NCBI RefSeq assembly: GCF_008373765.1
Contig: NZ_VUJW01000002.1
Coordinates: forward strand, 124,001 to 188,000
Source of the DNA: Nocardioides antri
Lineage (GTDB): Bacteria > Actinomycetota > Actinomycetes > Propionibacteriales > Nocardioidaceae
Direction: 5' to 3'
DNA length: 64,000 nucleotides
Below the pieces are notes generated by a model that saw only the letters and a list, made by a program, of their open reading frames with translations, had not been told where the DNA came from and made no database searches. Shown piece by piece: positions 58,066 to 64,000 of the stretch. How positions within the stretch are numbered: the stretch's first letter is position 1; the number at the start of each line of letters is the position of its first letter. The translations under genes were made by a program, and so were the position numbers.

Positions 58066-59765
58066 AGATCACCCCACGGCGTTCTTCGTCTCCTCCGCTG
58101 CGCTCCCCTGACGAAGAACGCCGCGGGGACCCCGATTCGGTGGTTGCGCCCGAAGGGCAGCGGGAGGGTCGCCCCGTCGCCCGGGGCGAGCTGACCGCGC
58201 GCGAGCTGCTGCGGTGGACCTGGCGCCAGGTCACCTCGATGCGGACGGCGCTGGTGCTGCTCCTGCTGCTCGCGCTGGCGGCCATTCCCGGGTCGGTGGT
58301 CCCCCAGTCGGGCGTCGACGCGCTCGCCGTGACCCGGTGGAAGGAGGAGCACCCCGACCTCACGCCGATCTACGAGAAGCTCGACCTGTTCTCGGTCTAC
58401 GACTCGATCTGGTTCTCCGCGATCTACCTGCTGCTGGTGCTGTCGCTGGTCGGCTGCATCATCCCGCGCTGCCTGGTCTACGCCCGCGCGCTGCGGGCCC
58501 AGCCGCCGGCCGCCCCGCGCAACCTCTCCCGGCTGCCCGAGCACACGTCGTACGAGACCTCCCTGCCGGCCGACGAGGTGCTCGCCCGCGCCCGGAAGGT
58601 GCTGGGCAGGCGCTACCGGCTCCGGGTCTCGACCGGCTCGACCGGCTCGACCGGCTCGACCGGCGAGTCGGACGCGGTCAGCGCCGAGCGCGGCTACCTC
58701 CGCGAGGCCGGCAACCTGCTCTTCCACCTGTCGGTGCTGGTCGTGCTGGCGGGCTTCGCGATCGGCGGGCTGTTCGGCTACCAGGGCGGCGTGATCCTGG
58801 TGCAGGGGTCGACGTTCGGCAACAACCTCACGCAGTACGACGACTTCGACCCCGGCGGTCTCTTCACCCCGGAGCAGCTCGACGAGTTCGACTTCACCGT
58901 CGAGGACTTCGAGGTCGAGTGGCTGGAGGAGGGGTCCGGCGCCGGCACGGCGCGGGGGTTCGTGGCCGGGCTGTCCTACCGGGAGGGCGACGGCCCGGAG
59001 CGCTCCTACGACCTCAAGGTCAACCACCCCCTGTCGATCGGCGGCACGGACGTCTTCCTGATCGGCCACGGCTACGCACCGGTCATCACGATCCGTGACG
59101 GCGAGGGCAACATCGCCTGGACCGGCCCGACCGTGTTCCTGCCGCAGGACTCCTCGTTCGTGTCGTTCGGCGTCGTGAAGGCACCCCCCGCGGAGCCTGA
59201 GCAGATCGGCCTCGAGGGACTGCTCTACCCGACCTTCGACCTCTACCAGGGCGACCCGGTCTCCGTCTTCCCCGACGCGCGCAACCCGCTGGTGTCGCTG
59301 CTCGTCTACTCCGGTGACCTCGGGCTGGACTCCGGCGAGGCGCAGTCGATCTACGTCCTCGACAAGGAGGACGCCACCCTGGTGACCGACGAGGACGGCA
59401 AGCCGTTCCGGCTCGACCTGTCCGTCGGCGAGACGATCGAGCTGCCCGACGGCCTCGGCTCGGTGACCTTCGAGCGGGTCGAGCCGTGGGTGCGGGTCCA
59501 GATCAGCCAGTCACCCGGCAAGGAGGTCGCCCTGGCGGGCGTCGTGCTGGCCCTGATCGGCCTCTGCGGGTCGCTCTTCATCCGGCCGCGTCGGGTGTGG
59601 GTGCGCGCCCGGGCTGTGGCCGGTGACGGGGCAGGGGACACAATGGCCGGCGGGACGACAACGGTCGTCGAGGTCGCCGGGCTCGACCGGTCCGGCAACG
59701 GCGACCTGGCCGAGGTGCTGACCGACCTGGTCGCAGCATTGCACGACGAGAAGGAGCGCCCGTGA
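58062..59765 (+). CDS. resB: Cytochrome c biogenesis protein ResB (Ccs1)
   Basis: A 567-residue protein that with CcsB delivers haem to apocytochrome c. A hydrophilic 50-residue N-terminus is followed by helices at about 62-80, 112-135 and 210-235, then a large extracytoplasmic domain and a C-terminal helix (VALAGVVLALIGLCGSLFI). The N-terminus is encoded by a 57-bp hairpin insertion (58072-58128). The linker before TM3 contains an array of four TCGACCGGC units giving STGSTGSTGSTG. The C-terminal tail has a low-complexity linker. It overlaps ccsB at GTGA. Confidence 0.9.
   Translation: MKITPRRSSSPPLRSPDEERRGDPDSVVAPEGQREGRPVARGELTARELLRWTWRQVTSMRTALVLLLLLALAAIPGSVVPQSGVDALAVTRWKEEHPDLTPIYEKLDLFSVYDSIWFSAIYLLLVLSLVGCIIPRCLVYARALRAQPPAAPRNLSRLPEHTSYETSLPADEVLARARKVLGRRYRLRVSTGSTGSTGSTGESDAVSAERGYLREAGNLLFHLSVLVVLAGFAIGGLFGYQGGVILVQGSTFGNNLTQYDDFDPGGLFTPEQLDEFDFTVEDFEVEWLEEGSGAGTARGFVAGLSYREGDGPERSYDLKVNHPLSIGGTDVFLIGHGYAPVITIRDGEGNIAWTGPTVFLPQDSSFVSFGVVKAPPAEPEQIGLEGLLYPTFDLYQGDPVSVFPDARNPLVSLLVYSGDLGLDSGEAQSIYVLDKEDATLVTDEDGKPFRLDLSVGETIELPDGLGSVTFERVEPWVRVQISQSPGKEVALAGVVLALIGLCGSLFIRPRRVWVRARAVAGDGAGDTMAGGTTTVVEVAGLDRSGNGDLAEVLTDLVAALHDEKERP
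58072..58128 (+). repeat. Hairpin element inserted at the start of resB
   Basis: Arms 58072-58090 and 58110-58128 (19 bp, one mismatch; core GGCGTTCTTCGTC/GACGAAGAACGCC) enclose a 19-nt loop. It is read in frame as codons 4-22. Confidence 0.7.
58629..58664 (+). repeat. Four perfect 9-bp units in resB
   Basis: TCGACCGGC occurs four times in tandem. Being a multiple of 3 it keeps the frame and encodes repeated Ser-Thr-Gly. Confidence 0.85.
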
Positions 59766-60751
59766 CCGACGCTGCATGGGAGACCCTGAGCAACCAGGGC
59801 GTGGCCGTGGCCGGGCTCGTCTACTTCGCCGCCCTGCTGGTGCACCTCGCCGAGTGGGCGACGCTCCGCCAGCCGGCGCCGCGGGAGGCGGCGCTCGTGG
59901 GCGCCGAGGCGCCGCCCGCCTCGACCAGCAACGCACGTCGTACGGCGGCGGAGCGCGCCGCGTTCCTCGGCCGGCTCGGCTTCCTCCTCACTTGCATCGC
60001 TGCGGGAGCCCACCTGGTCGGCCTGGTCGGCCGGGGCATGGCCGCGGACCCGAACCGGGTGCCGTGGGGCAACATGTACGAGTTCACGGTCGCCGGCACC
60101 TTCGTCGTGACCCTGATGTACCTCGGGCTCCACCGGCGGTTCCGGCTCGGGTGGATGGCGCCGCTCGTCGTTACCTTCGTGCTGACCACGCTGATGGTCG
60201 CCGTCATCTGGCTGCACGAGCCGGTGCAGCCGCTGCGCGAGGCGCTCAACTCCTACTGGCTGGTCATCCACGTCGTCTCCGCGGTCATCGCGACCGGCGC
60301 GTTCACGCTGGGCGGCATCGCGTCGATCGTGTACCTCGTCAAGATGCGCAAGGGCAGCGAAGCGACCGGCTCGACCACCACGGAGGGCTGGCTCGGCCGG
60401 GTCCCCTCCCTCGACGCCCTCGACAAGCTGGCCTACCGCGTGCACGCGTTCGCGTTCCCGGTGTGGACCTTCGCAGTGCTCATCACCGGCCCGATCTGGG
60501 CGCACGAGGCGTGGTCGCGCTACTGGAACTGGGACCCGAAGGAGGTGTGGGCGTTCATCACCTGGGTGGTCTACGCCGGCTACCTCCACGCCCGCGCGAC
60601 GGCCGGGTGGAAGGGCCGCAACGCGGCGATCCTCGCCCTGGTCGGGCTGGCGACGCTGTGGTTCAACTTCATCGGCGTCAACTACTTCTCGTCCAGCAGC
60701 CAGCACTCCTACGCGCTGGAGGCACCGGTCGAGCGACCGGCCGGGTCCTAG
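59762..60751 (+). CDS. ccsB: Cytochrome c biogenesis protein CcsB/CcsA
   Basis: A 329-residue polytopic haem-handling protein. The haem-binding tryptophan-rich motif is YWNWDPKEVWAFITWVVYAGYLHARA, with conserved His in LHEPVQPLREALNSYWLVIHV and the C-terminal SSSQHSYAL. VPWGNMYEFTVAG is another family block. Two Ser/Thr stretches (PASTSNARR and ATGSTTTEG) coincide with TCGACC-type repeats (59918, 60365). It completes the system II cytochrome c operon with ResB (Rv0529 position). The end overlaps a small converging gene by 4 nt. Confidence 0.93.
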   Translation: MTDAAWETLSNQGVAVAGLVYFAALLVHLAEWATLRQPAPREAALVGAEAPPASTSNARRTAAERAAFLGRLGFLLTCIAAGAHLVGLVGRGMAADPNRVPWGNMYEFTVAGTFVVTLMYLGLHRRFRLGWMAPLVVTFVLTTLMVAVIWLHEPVQPLREALNSYWLVIHVVSAVIATGAFTLGGIASIVYLVKMRKGSEATGSTTTEGWLGRVPSLDALDKLAYRVHAFAFPVWTFAVLITGPIWAHEAWSRYWNWDPKEVWAFITWVVYAGYLHARATAGWKGRNAAILALVGLATLWFNFIGVNYFSSSSQHSYALEAPVERPAGS

Positions 60752-60966
60752 CCGTTCTCGTCGGGCGGATTCAGCCGCTTGCGGTCGAGGTCGCGCAGGA
60801 AGTCCTCGTCGTCGTCGGGGGCGACGGGACGGGGCGGGGTGCTGGGCCGCTTCGGCTTCGGACGCGGCATCCCGGGCCGATTGCCGGGGCCCCGCTCCTG
60901 GAGCGCCCGCGTGACGAGGTAGGTCACGGCCGCGAAGACCAGGATGACCACCAAGAACTTGAGCAC
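60748..60966 (-). CDS. Small single-pass membrane protein
   Basis: A 72-residue protein: an N-terminal helix (LKFLVVILVFAAVTYLVTRAL) followed by a Pro/Arg/Lys-rich and then acidic cytoplasmic tail (DDDEDFLRDLDRKRL). Function unknown. GTG 60966 has GGAGG close upstream and TACATT 6 nt upstream (60978-60973, minus). Its stop overlaps the ccsB stop region. Confidence 0.68.
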   Translation of the reverse strand: MLKFLVVILVFAAVTYLVTRALQERGPGNRPGMPRPKPKRPSTPPRPVAPDDDEDFLRDLDRKRLNPPDENG

Positions 60967-61032
60967 ACCTCCAATGTAGATCGTGTCTGGTCACCCCGTG
61001 TCACGGATTGAGAACACTTCACCCGGTGGACC

Positions 61033-61038
61033 TACCCT
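61033..61038 (+). promoter_or_regulatory. -10 box of the DUF4229 gene
   Basis: TACCCT lies 7 nt before GTG 61046, with TTGAGA 19 nt further upstream. Confidence 0.45.
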
Positions 61039-61045
61039 GGGTGAC

Positions 61046-61306
61046 GTGAAGGAGTTCTGGGTCTACACCCTGCTGCGGCTCGGCCTGTTCTTCGGGTCGG
61101 GCGCGATCGTGTTCGGCATCTGGTTCCTCATCACCGGGGACGTCCCGCTGATCTGGGTGATCGTGATCGCGTTCGCGGTGAGCGGCGTGGCGTCGTACTT
61201 CCTCCTCGAGCGGCAGCGCGAGAAGCTCGCCGAGAAGGTGCAGGGCCGGGCGGCGAAGGCGGCCGAGAAGTTCGAGCAGCAGCGCGCCAAGGAAGACGCG
61301 GACTGA
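61046..61306 (+). CDS. DUF4229 membrane protein
   Basis: An 86-residue protein with two helices (LLRLGLFFGSGAIVFGIWFL and PLIWVIVIAFAVSGVASYFLL) and a basic helical tail (QREKLAEKVQGRAAKAAEKF). It fits the DUF4229 family found next to menA in actinobacteria. GTG 61046 follows a TACCCT box; an upstream ATG (60983) would add 21 poor residues. It converges on menA with a 1-bp gap. Function unknown. Confidence 0.8.
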   Translation: MKEFWVYTLLRLGLFFGSGAIVFGIWFLITGDVPLIWVIVIAFAVSGVASYFLLERQREKLAEKVQGRAAKAAEKFEQQRAKEDAD

Positions 61307-61307
61307 C

Positions 61308-62198
61308 TCAGGCCACGGCGAGGCCGATGCCGCAGCCCACGGCCCAGACCAGCTCGGCCAGGCCGGTCTGCTGGAGCACGGGGATCAGACCCGGTCCGAC
61401 GGCGCCGCCGAGGACCGTCCGGCACGCCGGCGCGGCCAGGGCGAGGAACGGCAGCCCGAGCAGCGCCCACGGGGTGGTGAGCACGGCGACGCCCAGGAGG
61501 GCGCCGGTGGCGAGCAGCACGAGCGCGGCGTAGAACGCCCGGGTCCGGCGGTCACCCAGTCGTACGGCGAGCGTGATCTTGCCGGCCACGGTGTCGGTCG
61601 GGATGTCGCGAAGATTGTTGGCGACGAGGATCGCGCAGGCGAGCGCGCCGACGCCGGCTCCGGCGACCAGGGCGGCCCAGCCGCTGTCGCCCCACTCCTC
61701 CGTCTGGACGTAGGTCGTACCGACGACCGCGACCAGGCCGAAGAACACGAAGACCATCACCTCGCCGAGGCCGAGGTAGCCGTACGGCTTCGAGCCGCCG
61801 GTGTAGTACCAGGCGGCGAGCACGCAGAGCAGGCCGACGGCTACCAGCCACCAGGCGGTGGTGGCGGCGAGGACCAGGCCGGCGACGCCGGCCACGCCGA
61901 AGGCGAGGAACGCTGCCCGCTTCACCGCGGCAGGCGACGCGAGCCCCGACCCGACGAGCCGGAGCGGGCCGACCCGCTCGTCGTCGGTGCCACGGATGCC
62001 GTCGGAGTAGTCGTTGGCGTAGTTGACCGCCACCTGCAGCGCCAGGCTGACCACCAGGGCCAACAGTGCCTTCCACCACACCGCCTCGGATCCATGACCG
62101 GAGTACGCCGCGACGCCGGTGCCGGCGACGACCGGCGCGACGGCCGCGGGGAGGGTGCGCGGGCGGGCGCCCTGGAGCCAGTGAGCGGGGGTGGCCAT
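61308..62198 (-). CDS. menA: 1,4-dihydroxy-2-naphthoate polyprenyltransferase
   Basis: A 296-residue UbiA-family membrane enzyme attaching the polyprenyl tail in menaquinone synthesis. [23 protein letters not shown], the first Asp-rich motif [27 protein letters not shown] and the second [22 protein letters not shown] are diagnostic. It has about eight helices. ATG 62198 lies 11 bp after an MFS gene and may be co-transcribed with it. Same neighbourhood as Rv0534c. Confidence 0.95.
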   Translation of the reverse strand: MATPAHWLQGARPRTLPAAVAPVVAGTGVAAYSGHGSEAVWWKALLALVVSLALQVAVNYANDYSDGIRGTDDERVGPLRLVGSGLASPAAVKRAAFLAFGVAGVAGLVLAATTAWWLVAVGLLCVLAAWYYTGGSKPYGYLGLGEVMVFVFFGLVAVVGTTYVQTEEWGDSGWAALVAGAGVGALACAILVANNLRDIPTDTVAGKITLAVRLGDRRTRAFYAALVLLATGALLGVAVLTTPWALLGLPFLALAAPACRTVLGGAVGPGLIPVLQQTGLAELVWAVGCGIGLAVA

Positions 62199-62209
62199 GA
62201 TGCAGCGAT

Positions 62210-63481
62210 TCAAGCAGGCTGCTCGATGCCCTGCTTCTCCAGGTGCCGCTCCGCCGCCCGCGCTGCGGGGTGGATCAGGACCGCGGCGACGAGCACGATC
62301 GCGGCGATGACTACCCAGCCGGGCGTGCCCCACTCCATCGCGAGGAAGGTGTAGAGCGCCGGCGCCCAGACCGAGCCGAGGGTGAAGCCGAGCTGGGAGA
62401 CGCCCTGGTACTCCCCGCGGCGCTCCGGGTCGGAGAGCTCGGCCTGGAGGCCCCACTCGCCAGCCGACTGGAACAGCTCGGCGCCGGTGACCGTCACGTG
62501 GCCGATCCAGACCAGCGCGATCGTCACCCAGCCGACCGTGTCGTGGGTGACGAGGACGATGCCACACGAGAGCACGAAGAAGAACGCGCCGCGGCGTTGG
62601 GCGCGCAGCGAGTCGGCGACGGTGGCGATGCCGCGCGCGGCGGCGACCTGGAGCAGCACCGCCATCACGGTGTTGGTGCCGAACAGCCACGCCAGCAGCA
62701 CCCGCGGGGCGTCGGTCTCCTCGACCAGCCACAGCGGGATGACGACGTTGAGCAGGATCTGGTGGGTCGACAGCACGCCGCCGAGGATCGCCATCGCGAC
62801 GTAGCCCCGGTTGCGGAGCGCGCTCCGGCGCTCGTCCGACGCCTCGAGCGCGACCTCGAGCAGGGGCTCGGTGTCGATGTGGTGGGCGGCCCGCGGGAGG
62901 CGGGCGACGAGCGCGGCGTTGAGGAGCAGCAGGCCGGCGGTCACGACGGGCACCACCCGCACGACGTCGTCGTCGTTGGTCGCGAGCGCGACGCCGGCGA
63001 GGAGCGCGCCGAGGGTGTAGCCGACGTTGCGAGCGGCGCGGAAGTAGGCGTTCGACCGGACCCGCTCCTCGCGCGGGAAGACGTCGAACCGGTAGGCGTT
63101 TCGCGACGAGCGGCTGGCGGCCTGCACGAGGCCGAGCCCGATCATCATCGCCACGAACGACGTCATGTCGCCGACCACGAGCCACACCAGGTAGAGCAGC
63201 GCCTCGACGAGCGAGCTGAGCGCCCAGACCAGCTTGGCGCCGTAGCGGTCGCTCAGCTTGCCCAGTGGCACCGCGAGGACGAACGTCGCGAGCCCGGACA
63301 GCGAGAGGCCGAGGCCGACCTGCGCCGCGGAGAGGCCGACGATCTGGGTGAAGAACACCGCGCTGCCGGTGAGGAAGACGCCGTCGCCGAACGCGGACAG
63401 CACCGACTGGGAGGAGAGCCGGCGGACCAGCGTGGTCGGGCCGGCCAGCCGGAGGACCCGCTCCGGTAGATATCTTGACAT
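62210..63481 (-). CDS. MFS transporter
   Basis: A 423-residue major facilitator with 12 predicted helices. The cytoplasmic loop 2-3 has [23 protein letters not shown] (motif A-like). A long loop after helix 6 ([24 protein letters not shown]) and [32 protein letters not shown] are shared with the truncated neighbour, so the two are tandem paralogs. Substrate unknown; drug efflux is possible. ATG 63481 lies in the middle of an 18-bp palindrome and is probably leaderless. Confidence 0.87.
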   Translation of the reverse strand: MSRYLPERVLRLAGPTTLVRRLSSQSVLSAFGDGVFLTGSAVFFTQIVGLSAAQVGLGLSLSGLATFVLAVPLGKLSDRYGAKLVWALSSLVEALLYLVWLVVGDMTSFVAMMIGLGLVQAASRSSRNAYRFDVFPREERVRSNAYFRAARNVGYTLGALLAGVALATNDDDVVRVVPVVTAGLLLLNAALVARLPRAAHHIDTEPLLEVALEASDERRSALRNRGYVAMAILGGVLSTHQILLNVVIPLWLVEETDAPRVLLAWLFGTNTVMAVLLQVAAARGIATVADSLRAQRRGAFFFVLSCGIVLVTHDTVGWVTIALVWIGHVTVTGAELFQSAGEWGLQAELSDPERRGEYQGVSQLGFTLGSVWAPALYTFLAMEWGTPGWVVIAAIVLVAAVLIHPAARAAERHLEKQGIEQPA

Positions 63482-63494
63482 CAAGATAAGTCTA
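63471..63494 (-). promoter_or_regulatory. MarR-type palindrome on the MFS start
   Basis: TATCTTGA-CA-TCAAGATA (63471-63488) is a perfect inverted repeat with ATG 63481 at its centre. TAGACT (63494-63489, minus) lies 7 nt upstream of the ATG. A repressor bound here would block a leaderless transcript at +1. Confidence 0.7.
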
Positions 63495-64000
63495 GGAGGG
63501 CTCGCTCGCGAGGTCCACCCCGGCGGCCGGCGTCCCGGTCTCCGGCCCCGTCTCCTCCTCCGGCGGGAAGTGCTGGTCGCGGAACCGCTCCGCCATCCGC
63601 ACCGACGGCCCGAGACCGAGCGTCGCCACGACCACGATGCCGGCGATCACCAGCCAGCCCTGGCCGCCCGCCCACGACAGCGCCAGCCAGGTGTAGAGCG
63701 CGGGCGCCCACTGGAAGCCGAGCGCGCTGCTGACCTCCTGGACGCCTTGGTACTCCCCGCGGCGCGCCGGGTCGGACAGCTCGGCCTCGAACGACCAGCT
63801 CGCGCCGGAGATCGCGAGCTCGGCGCCGGTCACGGTGAGGTGGCCGAGCCAGACCAGCAGCACGGTGATGAGGCCGACGGTCGAGTGGGTGATCATCGTG
63901 ACCACACAGGAGACGATGAAGAACGCCGACGAGATCCAGGTGTAGCGCATCGCGTCGCGGAGGTTGCGCACACCCTTCGAGGTGTAGGCCGGCAGGAAGA
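63492..64000 (-). CDS. MFS transporter paralog, C-terminal part
   Basis: The reading frame runs off the right edge of the window, so only the C-terminal ~169 residues are seen (about four helices). LLVWLGHLTVTGAELAISGASW and [35 protein letters not shown] align closely with the upstream-oriented neighbour, showing tandem duplication and divergence. The C-terminal tail is Pro/Glu-rich. The stop TAG overlaps the -10 box of the next MFS gene. Confidence 0.85.
   Translation of the reverse strand, partial: FLPAYTSKGVRNLRDAMRYTWISSAFFIVSCVVTMITHSTVGLITVLLVWLGHLTVTGAELAISGASWSFEAELSDPARRGEYQGVQEVSSALGFQWAPALYTWLALSWAGGQGWLVIAGIVVVATLGLGPSVRMAERFRDQHFPPEEETGPETGTPAAGVDLASEPS

Noticed and set aside
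58629-58664. CRISPR-like repeats
   Set aside because: The 9-bp units are contiguous, without spacers, and lie inside a coding frame.

Overview
The window is very G+C-rich chromosomal DNA from an actinobacterium, most likely Nocardioides or a close relative in the Propionibacteriales. The evidence is the base composition, GTG starts, 1-4 nt gene overlaps (ATGA/GTGA), actinobacteria-specific genes (Lsr2, DUF3180, DUF4229, the 33-residue bS22 protein, a BldN-type sigma factor with its DUF5667 partner) and gene order. From memory of the M. tuberculosis map, positions 1-19700 match its Rv3606c-Rv3585 block (folK, DUF3180, panC, panD, coaX, lsr2, clpC1, mutY, disA, radA). Positions 22366-62200 match its Rv0495c-Rv0534c block (Cys-rich protein, ppx, proC, HTH, bS22, epimerase, acyltransferase, serB-like, hemACDB, hemL, tlpA-ccdA-resB-ccsB, menA). 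The rex-hemACD/bldN-rsbN neighbourhood also resembles Streptomyces SCO3317-SCO3324. No tRNA, rRNA, insertion sequence, phage or CRISPR array was seen, and no gene-free stretch exceeds 300 bp.

Layout. 1-1518: end of folK, DUF3180, a coiled-coil membrane protein. 1526-4990: a glycine-betaine-type ABC transporter split into divergent units whose start codons are 3 bp apart. 5001-7232: a glycosyltransferase and a DUF2520 protein. 7238-12052: pantothenate, NAD and CoA genes (panC, panD, nadB, nadC, coaX). 12053-19703: lsr2, clpC, mutY, a secreted protein of unknown function, disA and radA. 19888-23133: LacI regulator, methyltransferase, VOC protein and Cys-rich protein. 23191-28883: ppx, sugar isomerase, TetR, ABC exporter, proline dehydrogenase and proC. 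29002-35685: HAD hydrolase, trpS, unknowns, and a TetR/4-TM/MFS drug-efflux operon facing a histone-deacetylase-like gene. 35824-43806: HTH protein, bS22, epimerase, acyltransferase, RsbN/BldN pair, HAD-IB, acyl-CoA ligase and glutaredoxin. 43834-47330: a Gtr-like polyprenyl glycosylation cluster. 47404-53155: rex-hemA-hemC-hemD-hemB. 53239-54438: a secreted lytic transglycosylase. 54698-60751: hemL and cytochrome c maturation. 60748-64000: small membrane proteins, menA and two paralogous MFS transporters.

How it works together. The right half is a respiratory block. Rex (NADH/NAD sensing) sits over its own predicted operator and leads the tetrapyrrole genes. HemL and the Ccs-type cytochrome c genes follow, and MenA makes menaquinone. 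The left half covers cofactors (folate, pantothenate/CoA, NAD), nucleoid structure (Lsr2), proteolysis (ClpC behind a ClgR-like box) and genome maintenance (MutY, DisA, RadA).

The strongest non-gene signals are regulatory and structural. (1) About two dozen genes have a TANNNT-like -10 hexamer exactly 6-7 nt before the start codon, which predicts leaderless mRNAs and fixes several starts. (2) Three genes appear to start at CTG codons that overlap the previous stop (CTGA), including a TlpA lipoprotein whose lipobox is otherwise untranslated. (3) Several perfect palindromic operators sit on leaderless starts, and a duplicated operator covers the MFS promoter. (4) Short repeats occur between genes and in frame inside panC, resB, ccsB and hemL.
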